Assembly (NCBI GenBank): GCA_002438565.1
Contig: DJPN01000007.1
Location: 1 to 64,000 of the forward strand
From: Alphaproteobacteria bacterium UBA6411
GTDB lineage: Bacteria > Pseudomonadota > Alphaproteobacteria > CAAGCB01 > CAG-977
Direction: 5' to 3'
DNA: 64,000 bases
In this document: positions 1 to 9,076 of the stretch, in pieces
Position numbering within the stretch: position 1 is the stretch's first letter
Layout of the letters: each line of letters begins with the position of its first letter
The notes under the pieces: generated by a model
What the model saw: the letters and a program-made list of their open reading frames with translations, nothing else
The model's database searches: none
What the model was told of the DNA's origin: nothing
Position numbers and translations under genes: made by a program

Positions 1-54
1 TCTTTCTGGGTTGATGACGAAAACGGGAAGATCCGTCATTGCGAGTCAAAAGAT

Positions 55-80
55 TACCGCACCCCGTACGGGGTGCGGTA
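55..80. terminator. Perfect 26-bp palindrome downstream of recA
   Basis: The 26 bases are exactly their own reverse complement: a 13-base arm starting TACCGCACCCCG and its mirror. It lies 29 bases past the recA stop. Read on the minus strand it is followed by ATCTTTTGAC, a weak T-run, so it probably ends recA transcription. Being symmetrical it could also serve a gene entering from the left edge. A protein-binding site is the alternative. Confidence 0.5.
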
Positions 81-109
81 TTGTGATTCTGTTTTCTCCG
101 CGCGAAGTT

Positions 110-1183
110 TTATTCTTCCGTTTCTTCGGCCTGTTCTTCGCCCGTAATCATTTTCTGCGACAACAATCCCGCGCTGGACCGAATCTGCTGTTCGATTTCG
201 TCGGCGATTTTCGGATTTTCTTTCAAGAAAGTGCGCGTATTTTCGCGTCCCTGTCCCAAACGCTGGCCTTTGTACGAAAACCATGCGCCCGATTTTTCAA
301 TCAAATTCGCTTTGACGCCCAAATCAATCAGTTCGCCCGTTTTGGAAATGCCTTCGCCGTAAATGATGTCGAATTCAACCGTGCGGAACGGAGGGGCGAC
401 TTTGTTTTTCACGATTTTAACCGTCGTGTTGTTGCCGATGGTTTGATCTTTGTCTTTAATCTGCGCGCCGCGGCGAATTTCGATACGCACCGACGCATAG
501 AATTTCAGCGCGTTGCCGCCCGTTGTCGTTTCGGGGTTGCCGAACATCACGCCGATTTTCATACGCAGCTGGTTGATAAAGATAACCAGCGTATTCGACC
601 GCGCGACGGACGCCGTCAGTTTACGCAAAGCCTGCGACATCAAACGCGCCTGCAAACCGACATGGGAATCGCCCATTTCGCCTTCCAATTCCGCCTTGGG
701 CACCAAAGCGGCAACCGAATCGACGACCAGAACGTCAATCGCGCCCGAACGCACCAGCGTGTCGGCGATTTCCAGCGCCTGTTCGCCCGTATCGGGCTGG
801 GAAATCCACAAATTGTCCAAATCGACGCCCAGTTTCGCGGCATATCCGGGGTCAAGCGCGTGTTCCGCGTCGATATAAGCGCATTGTCCGCCCATTTTCT
901 GCGCCTGCGCGACAACATGCTGAGCCAGAGTCGTTTTACCTGAACTTTCGGGACCGTACACTTCGATAATGCGGCCGCGGGGCAATCCGCCAATTCCCAG
1001 CGCGATGTCCAATCCCAAAGACCCTGTCGAAATCGCGGGGATTTCAACGGCGTTTTCGCGCTGACCCAAGCGCATGATGGAACCCTTGCCGAACGCGCGT
1101 TCGATTTGGCTCAGGGCGGCGGTCAAAGCTTTTTCTTTATCCATAGTATCCTTATCCACTAAATGTAAGACGGTTTGATCCAT
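110..1183 (-). CDS. recA: Recombinase RecA
   Basis: RecA forms ATP-dependent filaments on single-stranded DNA, catalyses strand exchange and triggers LexA self-cleavage. The 357-residue protein shows the Walker A motif GPESSGKTT at residues 77-85, the core segment IDAEHALDP and the loop 2 region around [19 protein letters not shown]. The acidic tail ([10 protein letters not shown]) is typical. Two in-frame starts have ribosome sites; I keep the longer one because the N-terminus [12 protein letters not shown] matches the extended alphaproteobacterial form, but an ATG at 1144 preceded by AAGGA is possible. It stands alone, with its own promoter and a palindrome after it. Confidence 0.97.
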   Translation of the reverse strand: MDQTVLHLVDKDTMDKEKALTAALSQIERAFGKGSIMRLGQRENAVEIPAISTGSLGLDIALGIGGLPRGRIIEVYGPESSGKTTLAQHVVAQAQKMGGQCAYIDAEHALDPGYAAKLGVDLDNLWISQPDTGEQALEIADTLVRSGAIDVLVVDSVAALVPKAELEGEMGDSHVGLQARLMSQALRKLTASVARSNTLVIFINQLRMKIGVMFGNPETTTGGNALKFYASVRIEIRRGAQIKDKDQTIGNNTTVKIVKNKVAPPFRTVEFDIIYGEGISKTGELIDLGVKANLIEKSGAWFSYKGQRLGQGRENTRTFLKENPKIADEIEQQIRSSAGLLSQKMITGEEQAEETEE

Positions 1184-1230
1184 AGTCAGCCTCTTTTATC
1201 CCACAAAAGCTTGTCGAGAGCAACAGGCTT

Positions 1231-1258
1231 AATGTACCACATTTGTTCTTTCTTTCAA
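1231..1258 (-). promoter_or_regulatory. Predicted recA promoter with overlapping inverted repeat
   Basis: On the minus strand TTGAAA, 16 bases, then TACATT, about 48 bases before the recA start. An imperfect inverted repeat with GTTCT/AGAAC ends (1245-1271) overlaps the -35 element and could be a LexA-type operator, but it lacks the direct GTTC-N7-GTTC arrangement usual in alphaproteobacteria. Confidence 0.5.
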
Positions 1259-1299
1259 GAAAAAAGAGAACAAACGGAAAACATTTTTCGGGTAAAAGA

Positions 1300-2250
1300 T
1301 TATCGGGACAGTTTCTTGCGTGCGACGGCCGCTTGCAACACCGCGTTTTTGGCGGGTTTTTCGGCTGTTTTCGGCGCGGTTCCGTAGACAGATAAACCGT
1401 TATAGGACGTATCGACTTTCAAATTGTTTTCGGCGCGGAATTCATTGACGCTTTTTGCAAAAGCCATCGTGCTTTCGTTAATCTGCAGCCGCGCGGGTTC
1501 ATCCAGCACATCGGGTTTGTCAGCCCAATAGCATTTTCCCGCCGAATCTTTGCAGAACATATTGACCATTTCCGCCGACGACATTTCACGTTTGAAGAAA
1601 TCGGCCGGCTTCGATTCGCGGTGTTCCTGCAAAGAATTGCTTAACACATCCGTGCAAATCACGCTTTTTTCGTAAACATCCATCATCGGCTTGTTTTGAT
1701 ACCAGCCGTCGAACGCGCCGCGCATCATCGCGGGCGTGGCGATTTTTTCATCGCCTTTGGCGGCGGCTTCCATACCCTGTGTGATTTTGGGGCATTTTTC
1801 CGCCAACGCTTTCCACGGGCCGTCGTTGCCGCTGTTTTTGCGGATTTCCCACGCCGTCGCCGCGCCGACGGATTCGGCGTCGGCCTCAATGCCGCGGTTC
1901 AGCTTCACCGTGTCGCGAATGACCAGTTCGCGGTAATTGTCGGGAACGCCGCGCATTCCCTGCTGAACATGGCGACATTCATGCGCCAGCGTTTCCATCA
2001 GCACATTGTCGTCATAGCAGGTGCTGAGGAAAATCGTTTTCATTTCTTCGCATACGAAACCCTGCGTTCCGGACATCGCCTGCATTTGCAGTTTAAAGCC
2101 GGCTTTGGCTGCGTCTTCCAACACGGCGCGCCCCGTGGGGGAATAATCGGCAATCGTGTTAATCAAGTGCGCAAACCGGTTTCTGCCGTTTTCGGAATAG
2201 GCTTGAAACGGCAAATCGATTTTCGGTTCTTGTGCGATGTAGTCGGTCAT
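1300..2250 (-). CDS. Putative zinc metallopeptidase, HExRH/EADA family (copy 1)
   Basis: A 316-residue protein with no signal peptide or membrane segment. The HECRH motif near residue 90 is followed 27 residues later by EADA (in RGIEADAES). This looks like a zinc site with two histidines and a downstream acidic ligand. A later FDGWYQ block and a YWADKP-DVLDEP block recur in the other four paralogues in this window. The family resembles Pfam DUF6782 (putative metallopeptidase), recalled and not searched. The start has AAAGGAG in front and a promoter whose -35 overlaps the cysQ stop codon, so it can be transcribed apart from the flagellar operon. Substrate unknown. Confidence 0.75.
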   Translation of the reverse strand: MTDYIAQEPKIDLPFQAYSENGRNRFAHLINTIADYSPTGRAVLEDAAKAGFKLQMQAMSGTQGFVCEEMKTIFLSTCYDDNVLMETLAHECRHVQQGMRGVPDNYRELVIRDTVKLNRGIEADAESVGAATAWEIRKNSGNDGPWKALAEKCPKITQGMEAAAKGDEKIATPAMMRGAFDGWYQNKPMMDVYEKSVICTDVLSNSLQEHRESKPADFFKREMSSAEMVNMFCKDSAGKCYWADKPDVLDEPARLQINESTMAFAKSVNEFRAENNLKVDTSYNGLSVYGTAPKTAEKPAKNAVLQAAVARKKLSR

Positions 2251-2277
2251 AACGGCTCCTTTGACGAATTTTCATCA

Positions 2278-2306
2278 AGTATGCCACGCCGCGCCGTTTG
2301 CGTCAA
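2278..2306 (-). promoter_or_regulatory. Predicted sigma-70 promoter for metallopeptidase copy 1
   Basis: Minus strand TTGACG, 17 bases, CATACT, then about 27 bases to the start codon. The -35 element overlaps the end of cysQ. Confidence 0.55.
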
Positions 2307-3091
2307 GCGGATTTTGTCCACCTCTTTTGTCCAAAAGAAACAATCGTCGGGTTGCGCAACCCGTCTTTGCGGTATGTCAAGGGCAATCCCGTTTCGGCAT
2401 CGTACACTTCCCCGCCCGCCGCGCGCAAAATCGCGTGCGCCGCCGCCGTGTCCCACTCCTTGGTTTTGTGGGAACAGGGGTAAACGTCGGCTTTTCCCTC
2501 GGCTATCAGGCAGAATTTCAGCGAGCTTCCGCACGGCTGTTTGTCGGCGATTTTCAATCCCGTCAGCATTTTTTCGACAACCGCTTCGTCGCAATGCGTG
2601 CGGCTGTTCAAAACGCTGTAGCCTGCCGTCGGCACGGCGCGGGTTTTCAGAACAGTTGTTTGTCCGTCCTGCTCCTTGACCGCTTCGTCGGGCGAAACCG
2701 TATAGTACAAAGCGTGCCGCACGGGGACGTACACAACGCCGAACACGGGGGCGTCGTCTTTGATTAAAGCGATGTTGACGGTGAATTCGCCGTTTTTTTT
2801 GACAAAGTCCGCCGTGCCGTCAATCGGATCGACCAACCAGAACAGATTCTGCGACAAATCGGGCATGCCGCCCGCGGCAAGGTGTTCCTCGCCGATTAAG
2901 GGAATATCGGGCGTCAAGGCGTTCAAACCTTCAAAAATAATGCCCTCTGCCTTTAAATCGGCGTCGGTCACGGGGGACATATCGTCCTTTTCGTACACGG
3001 CAAAGTCGCTGCCGTAAATTTCCATGACGGCGGCGCCCGCCTTGACCGCCAGAGCGGCGATTTGCTTCACGTCAAAAGGATACGCGTTCAT
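2303..3091 (-). CDS. cysQ: 3'(2'),5'-bisphosphate nucleotidase, inositol monophosphatase family
   Basis: Predicted magnesium-dependent phosphatase removing the 3'-phosphate of PAP, a by-product of sulfate assimilation. Metal-binding motifs are present: GEEH near residue 68, DPIDGTADF near residue 88 and EWDTAAAHAI near residue 215. The length (262) fits CysQ, and SLKFCLIAEGKADVYPC is typical of CysQ over generic inositol monophosphatases. Its ATG overlaps the cckA stop by four bases, so it is probably translated together with the last gene of the flagellar block. Confidence 0.85.
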   Translation of the reverse strand: MNAYPFDVKQIAALAVKAGAAVMEIYGSDFAVYEKDDMSPVTDADLKAEGIIFEGLNALTPDIPLIGEEHLAAGGMPDLSQNLFWLVDPIDGTADFVKKNGEFTVNIALIKDDAPVFGVVYVPVRHALYYTVSPDEAVKEQDGQTTVLKTRAVPTAGYSVLNSRTHCDEAVVEKMLTGLKIADKQPCGSSLKFCLIAEGKADVYPCSHKTKEWDTAAAHAILRAAGGEVYDAETGLPLTYRKDGLRNPTIVSFGQKRWTKSA

Positions 3092-5517
3092 TTTCCCTCC
3101 ACAATGTGTTTGACCTTTTCGCTCAAATCCCGCAGGCTGAACGGCTTTGCCATAAAATGAAAGTCGGGCATTTCGCCGATGTCGCCGCGGGCGGCTTCCT
3201 CGGAAAAGCCTGAAATCAGCAGAATTTTGGAATAAACGCCGTCTTGGCGCAATTTGTTCGCCAAAGCCACACCGTCCATCCCCGGCATCACCATGTCCGT
3301 AATCAGCAAGTCGAATTTCTGCCCCTCGCCCACTTTTTCCAAAGCTTCCTCGGCGCAGGTGCAGTCAATCACCGTATAGCCTTTGGCGGTCAAAGCGCGC
3401 TTTGTTACCGCGCGCACGCCGTCTTCGTCTTCGACCAGCAGGATAACGCCCGACCCCGTCAAATCGGGCGCGGGCAAAGGCGGCGGCAAAGCGGGCTTGT
3501 CCGACGCGAACGAAAAAGCCAGCTGATCGCCCGCCTTGGGCACATCGGGTTTGACGCGCACGAACTCCGCCACCGCTTGGGCTTTTTGCAAGCGTTGAGC
3601 CTGTTCCGCGTCATGTTCGGATTCTTCGGTCAAGCGGCGGACTTCCTCGGGCGAATGGCGCGGCAGGTAAATGGTAAAAGTCGTTCCCGCGCCGACGGCG
3701 CTTTTCACGCTGATGTACCCGCCGGACTGGCGGATGTTGCCGTACACCATCGCCAAACCCAGCCCCGTTCCCGAATCGACGCCGCCAGATTTCGTGGAAA
3801 AGAACGGTTCAAAAATCCTTTGCAGGTTTTCTTCGCTAATGCCGCAGCCCGTGTCGGAAATGTCAATAACGACGTATTCGCCGGGCATGACTTCTTCCGA
3901 ACCGATATACTGCCCCGCGGGAATACGTTGAAAACGCGTGCGGATGGCAAAGACTCCGCCGTCGGGCATGGCGTCGCGCGAATTGACCGCCAAGTTGACG
4001 AACACTTGATCGAACTGCGTCTTGTCCACGCGGATAAAGCCCAAATTCCGCCCGTGGTCGATTTGAATGACGGTCTTTGTCCCCAGCAGGCGGCGCAGCA
4101 TGAACTGAAGCTCGGCGAAAATGTCGGTTACATCCAAGTATTTCGGACGCAAAGGCTGCTTGCGCGAATAGGACAGCAGCTGCCCGACCAGACTTGCCGC
4201 GCGGGTCGCGCTGTATTGAATGTTTTTCAGCTCCGTAAAGTCGGGGTCGGACGCGGGGTGCGACTGCAGCAAAAGCTCCGTCGATCCGATAATCGCGGTT
4301 AAGAGATTGTTGAAATCGTGCGCGATGCCGCCCGCCAGCTGGCCGATAGCCTGCATTTTCTGGGCTTGTGAAAACTGGATTGACAGGTTGCGGCGTTCCG
4401 TATTGTCGATAAAATGCGCGATAAAGCCGAACACGTCGGGCTTGCCGTCTTCATCGTCCTCGGTCATCGGCGTGATGTAGACGGCGGCGAACTTCTCCGT
4501 TTCGGTTTTCAGCTTGACTTCGGCATGGGCGCGGGACAGCTGAGCCATCATGACTTTCGCCATTTTGTCTTTCAGTTCCGCCCAATCGTCGGAATCAATG
4601 CAGTCCTCCAGCTTTGTGCCGACCAATTCTTCGCGCGGCTTGCCCGTCAGCTGGAACAAAATCGAATTTGCTTCGGTAATCACGCCGTCCTTGTCAACAA
4701 AAGCAATGCCGACGGGGGCTTCTTCAAACAAACGGGAAAAGCCGATTTCGGCGTCTTTCGCGCCCTGTTCCTGTTCTTCGCGCGAAGCCACATCGCGCAC
4801 GACGGACGCGCGCAGCATTGTTTCGCCGTTTTCGTCGTAAACGGCGTGGCTGACGAAAGCCGTGAACGTTCCGCCCGTCTGCGTGCGAAACGTCAACTCC
4901 CCGTGCCAAAAGCCGTCCAGCTCCGGCGCATGGTTGCCCGCCAGCAAATCAACCAGTTTTCTGCCTTTTAATTCGCGCGGATTGTTGACGCCCAGCCAGT
5001 CGCAAAACCGGCGGTTGACAAAGTTGATAACGCCGCCCGCGTCGATTTGATACAGCCCGATGGGCAAAGCGTCCAGAAACTCTGCCATTTCCTGCGTTTC
5101 CTGCCGCATCACGGCATCCATCGCCCTTTGCGCCGTAATGTCGCGCACCCGCCACAGCGTCCCGACATCCGTTTGCCGCAGGGCTACGGAGTACCATTCC
5201 CAAAAATCGTCGTCGCCGCCTTTGGACTGCATCAGCAGTTCGACCGATGTTTCGGCTTTGTTTTTCAAAGCGGCGTCCAGCTTCGCCATTGCCAAGCGGT
5301 TGCTGTCCTCGTCGGGCATCAAGCGGTCGACAACGGCCGTCCGCAAATCCAGCACGCCGAAAAACGCTTTTCCCGCACGGTTCATATAGACAAGCTCACC
5401 GTCCGTCCCGACCAAAGCCAGCGCGTCGGTTTCGCTTTCCATCAGCGCCGCCGTTCTGTCCGCGTCTTTGACGTCAAGGCGCAGAGCTTTCGCGATTTTT
5501 TTCCAAAAAGGCGGCAT
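3088..5517 (-). CDS. cckA: Hybrid sensor histidine kinase CckA
   Basis: CckA is the alphaproteobacterial cell-cycle kinase that feeds phosphate to ChpT and CtrA. In 809 residues I see three PAS-like domains (about 25-130, 145-250, 265-370), a dimerisation/phosphoacceptor helix with HDFNNLL near residue 400, an ATPase domain with GTGLGLAMVYG, and a C-terminal receiver with phosphoacceptor Asp in DMVMPGMDG near residue 740. The N-terminus (MPPFWKKIAKALRLD) has no transmembrane helices, unlike Caulobacter CckA, so it should be cytosolic or merely peripheral. Its ATG directly follows the flhB stop, tying it to the flagellar operon. Confidence 0.9.
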   Translation of the reverse strand: MPPFWKKIAKALRLDVKDADRTAALMESETDALALVGTDGELVYMNRAGKAFFGVLDLRTAVVDRLMPDEDSNRLAMAKLDAALKNKAETSVELLMQSKGGDDDFWEWYSVALRQTDVGTLWRVRDITAQRAMDAVMRQETQEMAEFLDALPIGLYQIDAGGVINFVNRRFCDWLGVNNPRELKGRKLVDLLAGNHAPELDGFWHGELTFRTQTGGTFTAFVSHAVYDENGETMLRASVVRDVASREEQEQGAKDAEIGFSRLFEEAPVGIAFVDKDGVITEANSILFQLTGKPREELVGTKLEDCIDSDDWAELKDKMAKVMMAQLSRAHAEVKLKTETEKFAAVYITPMTEDDEDGKPDVFGFIAHFIDNTERRNLSIQFSQAQKMQAIGQLAGGIAHDFNNLLTAIIGSTELLLQSHPASDPDFTELKNIQYSATRAASLVGQLLSYSRKQPLRPKYLDVTDIFAELQFMLRRLLGTKTVIQIDHGRNLGFIRVDKTQFDQVFVNLAVNSRDAMPDGGVFAIRTRFQRIPAGQYIGSEEVMPGEYVVIDISDTGCGISEENLQRIFEPFFSTKSGGVDSGTGLGLAMVYGNIRQSGGYISVKSAVGAGTTFTIYLPRHSPEEVRRLTEESEHDAEQAQRLQKAQAVAEFVRVKPDVPKAGDQLAFSFASDKPALPPPLPAPDLTGSGVILLVEDEDGVRAVTKRALTAKGYTVIDCTCAEEALEKVGEGQKFDLLITDMVMPGMDGVALANKLRQDGVYSKILLISGFSEEAARGDIGEMPDFHFMAKPFSLRDLSEKVKHIVEGK

Positions 5518-6615
5518 TTAGGGCGCATCCTCCCGCTGGGGCAAAGTTTTTCCTTTCAGCTGATAGACATACTTGATGACTTCAGCCACAGCAGCATAAT
5601 GCTCCGTCGGAATGGGAGAGTCAATTTCTACCGTTGCGAACAGCGCGCGCGCCAAGGGGGGATTTTCCACAATCGGCACATCGTTGTCCTTGGCGACCTC
5701 TTTGATTTTCTGCGCGATAAAGTCCTGCCCCTTGGCGACGCAGACGGGCGCGTCCATGCCTTCGTCGGGTTCATAGCGCAAAGCCACCGCAAAGTGCGTC
5801 GGGTTTGTGACAACGACGGACGCTTTGGGCACGTTCGCCATCATGCGCTTGCGGAAACGTTCCATGCGGATTGAACGCAGACGCATTTTGATTTGCGGGT
5901 CGCCCTCGGTTTGTTTGTATTCCTCTTTGACTTCCTGTTTTGTCATGCGCTGGCGCTTCAAGTAGGAAAACTTTTGATAAAAGTAGTCGGCGAACGCGAT
6001 GACGAACACAATCATCACCATCGTCAGCAAAATCCACAGCAGCAGGGAATAAAGCAAATCGATAATCGATGCCACGTCGAACGACGACGCGTTTAAAACA
6101 TTGACAATGCGCGGTTCGACAATCAGCCACCCCGCATAGCCCACCGCCGCGATTTTCAGCAGCCCTTTCAGCATGTCGACGATTTTGGCTTTGGTGATGA
6201 ATTCCTTGGCGTTGGCGAACAGGTTGATTCGCTCCCATTTCAGCGTCATCCGCTTGGGCGCGTACAAAAAGCCGATTTGCACCAAAGCCGACGCAATCGC
6301 CAAAATCAAAAACAGCCCCAAAGGCGCGGCGACGGCTATTAACATGTCAAGCGACGTGTCGCGCAGCAAATCGCGCAATCCCAACGGGTCGGTCGGCAGC
6401 TGTTCGGGACGTTCGATGTATTTGACGGACAGACGCGCCGTATACTTCATCAACAGCGGACACAGCCCCCACAGCATCATCAGCGCGGCGAACAGCATAA
6501 ACCAGCTTTTGACTTCCTGCGACATGGGGACATGCCCCTCTTCGCGGGCGCGTTCCAGTTTTCGCTCGGAAGCCTCTTCGGTTTTTGAGGACTCGTCCTG
6601 TTCGTCTTCAGCCAT
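5518..6615 (-). CDS. flhB: Flagellar export switch protein FlhB
   Basis: Inner-membrane component of the flagellar type III export gate that switches substrate class after hook completion. The 365-residue protein has a charged N-terminus (DEQDESSKTEEASERKLERAREEGHVP), four hydrophobic segments, and the self-cleaving NPTH motif near residue 270 followed by the cytoplasmic domain. It lies six bases after fliR and abuts cckA, in the usual fliQ-fliR-flhB order. Confidence 0.96.
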   Translation of the reverse strand: MAEDEQDESSKTEEASERKLERAREEGHVPMSQEVKSWFMLFAALMMLWGLCPLLMKYTARLSVKYIERPEQLPTDPLGLRDLLRDTSLDMLIAVAAPLGLFLILAIASALVQIGFLYAPKRMTLKWERINLFANAKEFITKAKIVDMLKGLLKIAAVGYAGWLIVEPRIVNVLNASSFDVASIIDLLYSLLLWILLTMVMIVFVIAFADYFYQKFSYLKRQRMTKQEVKEEYKQTEGDPQIKMRLRSIRMERFRKRMMANVPKASVVVTNPTHFAVALRYEPDEGMDAPVCVAKGQDFIAQKIKEVAKDNDVPIVENPPLARALFATVEIDSPIPTEHYAAVAEVIKYVYQLKGKTLPQREDAP

Positions 6616-6621
6616 CGCCCC

Positions 6622-7380
6622 TTACCTCAACAGCAATCCGATTTCGTCGTCAAAAAAGCGCAAAAACCAATGCATGACGGACGGCAGAGTCACCATCATC
6701 AGCGCCAGCCCCAAATACACCTGCAAAGGCATAATGATAAACAGAATGTTCAGCTGCGGCATCAGGCGCGACATAATCCCCATGGACGAATACAGCACGA
6801 CAATCATCAAAATGAACGGCGCGCCGATTCTGAATCCGTAGTTGAACGCGGCGGACAGCGCTTTCGTCAGCATTTCCGACATGTCGCCCGTCAGCAGATT
6901 CTGCCCGACGGGAAAAACGGAATAACTGTCCAGCACCGCGCCCAGCATCAAATGATGCAAATTCGTCGCCACAATCAGCATCACCGCGCACAATGTCAGA
7001 AAGCTTGACAAAACGGTTGACTGTACCGACGTTTGCGGGTCAAGCACGGTCGCGTTTGAAAAGCTGGTCGCCATGGCGGCGTTTGCTCCCGTCAAATCCA
7101 CGGCCGTCATCAAAAAAGCGGGGAACAGCCCCAAAAACAACCCGACCGTGATTTCAATCAGCAAATATTTAAACAACAGCAAAACGCTTTCGGGCGGAGC
7201 CGGCATCACGTTCGCCATGGCGGGCGTCAAAGCGACGGAAAACGCCAAAGCGAATAAAAGCCGCACCCGCGCAGGAATGAAGCTTGACGAAAAAAAGGGC
7301 ATAAACAACAGCGCGCCGCCCAATCGGGCAAACACGAACAAAAAATGATAAAGCTCCAGACTCAGCAGTTTTTCCCACAT
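6622..7380 (-). CDS. fliR: Flagellar export gate protein FliR
   Basis: 252 residues with about six hydrophobic segments, the usual length for FliR. Segments such as FVFARLGGALLFMPFFSSSFIPARVR and LLPAFLMTAVDLTGANAAMATSFSNA-like text fit the family. FliR builds the export gate with FliP and FliQ. It begins four bases after the fliQ stop; the ribosome site is weak, so translation may be coupled. Confidence 0.94.
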   Translation of the reverse strand: MWEKLLSLELYHFLFVFARLGGALLFMPFFSSSFIPARVRLLFALAFSVALTPAMANVMPAPPESVLLLFKYLLIEITVGLFLGLFPAFLMTAVDLTGANAAMATSFSNATVLDPQTSVQSTVLSSFLTLCAVMLIVATNLHHLMLGAVLDSYSVFPVGQNLLTGDMSEMLTKALSAAFNYGFRIGAPFILMIVVLYSSMGIMSRLMPQLNILFIIMPLQVYLGLALMMVTLPSVMHWFLRFFDDEIGLLLR

Positions 7381-7384
7381 CGCC

Positions 7385-7654
7385 CTATGTTCCCAAAGCG
7401 ACTATGCGGTCAAACAGCCCTGCCGAAAACGTTCTTAACTGCTCGATCATAAACGGCAGCAGCAAAATCAGCGAAATGAACACCACCAGAATTTTCGGCA
7501 CGAACACCAGCGTCATTTCTTGGATTTGGGTCAAAGTCTGCACCAAACTGATCAGCAGGCCGACAATCATTGCAATCAGCAGCAACGGCCCCACAACCAG
7601 CAAAAGCGTGTAAATCGCGTCTTTACCGACTTCCAGAACCGCTACATCGTTCAT
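7385..7654 (-). CDS. fliQ: Flagellar export gate protein FliQ
   Basis: 89 residues from ATG at 7654, the standard FliQ length, with two hydrophobic helices and the family stretch around QTLTQIQEMTLVFVPKI. A GTG two codons earlier is also possible, but AAGGG lies seven bases before the ATG. It acts in the inner membrane with FliP and FliR. Confidence 0.94.
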   Translation of the reverse strand: MNDVAVLEVGKDAIYTLLLVVGPLLLIAMIVGLLISLVQTLTQIQEMTLVFVPKILVVFISLILLLPFMIEQLRTFSAGLFDRIVALGT

Positions 7655-7669
7655 TGACACGCCCTTAAA

Positions 7670-7984
7670 TCAAATCGGCATCTGCAGGATGTCTTGGTAC
7701 GCCGAAACAACCTTGTCACGCACGGCGACAACGGTTTGCAAAGCGACTTCGGCATTGGAAACAGCCATGACGACTTCTTGAATATCGGCCGTTCCTTTGA
7801 CGGCTTTCATACTCATCAGTTCGGCGTATTGGTTATCCTTTTCCACCTGTTCCGCGGCAGAGCGCACCATTTCTGAAAACGTCCCCGCGGGCGAAACGTT
7901 TTTCGCTTCATCCGCCGACGGCAAAACCGCGCGCGCCGCCGCCGTCTGATACGCCGAAAGGGCTTGTGAAATCTGATTGACCAT
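7670..7984 (-). CDS. fliE: Flagellar hook-basal body protein FliE
   Basis: 104 residues, the usual size. FliE joins the MS ring to the rod. The C-terminal half (VMAVSNAEVALQTVVAVRDKVVSAYQDILQMPI) is the conserved family block. AAGGATAG precedes the ATG. It sits between flgC and fliQ as in many alphaproteobacteria. Confidence 0.94.
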   Translation of the reverse strand: MVNQISQALSAYQTAAARAVLPSADEAKNVSPAGTFSEMVRSAAEQVEKDNQYAELMSMKAVKGTADIQEVVMAVSNAEVALQTVVAVRDKVVSAYQDILQMPI

Positions 7985-8003
7985 TTTCTATCCTTTCAAG
8001 CGT

Positions 8004-8414
8004 TTAACGGATTAAATCCAGCGTGCGGCTCATCATATCCTTGGATACGGAAATCACGTTCAGATTGGCTTCATACGTTCTCTGCGCTTCTTTCATATCC
8101 ATCGTTTCAATCAGCGGATTGACGTTCGGCAGCAGCACATAGCCGTCTTTGTCGGCGGCGACGTGGTTCGGATCATATTTGCGTTCCAGTTCGCCGCGGT
8201 CGCGGGACACGCGCCCGATTTTGACCATTTCCGCGCCCGTCGCCCTGTCCAGTTCGTTGCGGAACGTCACCGTCTTGCGGCGGTAGGGCTGCCCGCCCGG
8301 AGTCTTGGCAAGCGAATCCGCGTTCGCCATGTTTTCGGCAATCACGCGCAACCGTTGGGATTGGGCTTTCATGCCCGAAGCGGCGATTTTTTTGCTCAGC
8401 GTCAAATCATCCAT
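8004..8414 (-). CDS. flgC: Flagellar basal-body rod protein FlgC
   Basis: 136 residues. The N-terminal rod motif (SGMKAQSQRLRVIAENMANADS) and the C-terminal block (MKEAQRTYEANLNVISVSKDMMSRTLDLI) are diagnostic for proximal rod protein FlgC. It is exported by the type III apparatus, so the lack of a signal peptide is expected. Confidence 0.96.
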   Translation of the reverse strand: MDDLTLSKKIAASGMKAQSQRLRVIAENMANADSLAKTPGGQPYRRKTVTFRNELDRATGAEMVKIGRVSRDRGELERKYDPNHVAADKDGYVLLPNVNPLIETMDMKEAQRTYEANLNVISVSKDMMSRTLDLIR

Positions 8415-8434
8415 GATTTTCCTCCCTTACGGCA

Positions 8435-8878
8435 TTATTTGCCCAGCGCGGTGCTCAGCAGAGCCATATTCTTTTTGAACAGGGTCGTTACCTGTTCGTG
8501 CTGACCACGGGTTTCGTCGATTTTCGCCCACTGCTCTTCCAAAATCACGCCGTTTTTGTCAATGACGGTTTCAAAGGGGCGGCGGGTTTCCTTGACTTTC
8601 GCCTTGCCGTCCGCGACGGGCGACAAGTGCTTCGGATCGGTTTTGACCATTTTCGCATCACCCGAAGCGGCGGTGCGGTGCATCGGATTCGTGCGGGTCA
8701 GCGGCACATGCTTGCTTTCGCCAACGAATTCTTTGAATTTCAGCGGTTCGACGTCGGACGGCATATAGTTCGGCGTGTTGGCGTTCGCGATGTTTTGGGA
8801 CAGCACGGATTGCCGCTGCGCCAGCCAGCGCATTTTTTCTTCGCTCATTTGATACAAGGACAAATTTTGCAAATCCAT
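8435..8878 (-). CDS. flgB: Flagellar basal-body rod protein FlgB
   Basis: 147 residues, first gene of the flagellar operon. The N-terminal block (LAQRQSVLSQNIANANTPNY) is the FlgB/rod signature. GGGAGT precedes the start codon. A sigma-54-type element lies about 73 bases upstream and should drive the series flgB to cysQ. Confidence 0.95.
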   Translation of the reverse strand: MDLQNLSLYQMSEEKMRWLAQRQSVLSQNIANANTPNYMPSDVEPLKFKEFVGESKHVPLTRTNPMHRTAASGDAKMVKTDPKHLSPVADGKAKVKETRRPFETVIDKNGVILEEQWAKIDETRGQHEQVTTLFKKNMALLSTALGK

Positions 8879-8950
8879 GTTCGACTCCCTTTCACATCAT
8901 CTTGCGTTTTTTTATTTAAGAAAACGTGAATCCGCTCACCCTTTCCGAAT

Positions 8951-8967
8951 TGCAAGAACCGTGCCGA
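8951..8967 (-). promoter_or_regulatory. Predicted sigma-54 promoter of the flagellar operon
   Basis: The minus strand reads TCGGCACGGTTCTTGCA, one mismatch from the -24/-12 consensus YTGGCACGNNNNTTGCW. The invariant GG and GC dinucleotides are exactly ten bases apart. Transcription would start near 8939, giving a leader of about 60 bases before flgB. Sigma-54 control of rod/export genes is known in alphaproteobacteria such as Caulobacter. No activator gene or enhancer was identified here. Confidence 0.7.
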
Positions 8968-9076
8968 TTCCAGATTGCCCGTTTTTCGACGGAAATGCAA
9001 AGATTTTTCTTTTCGGCGGAAAAATTAAAGCGTACAACCCGAATCGCTTTGATAATTTTATAAGGAGTTTTTGAAA

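Noticed and set aside
9071..9076. TTG start for the DUF486 protein
   Set aside because: Only three bases after AAGGAG; the ATG at 9077 has normal spacing.
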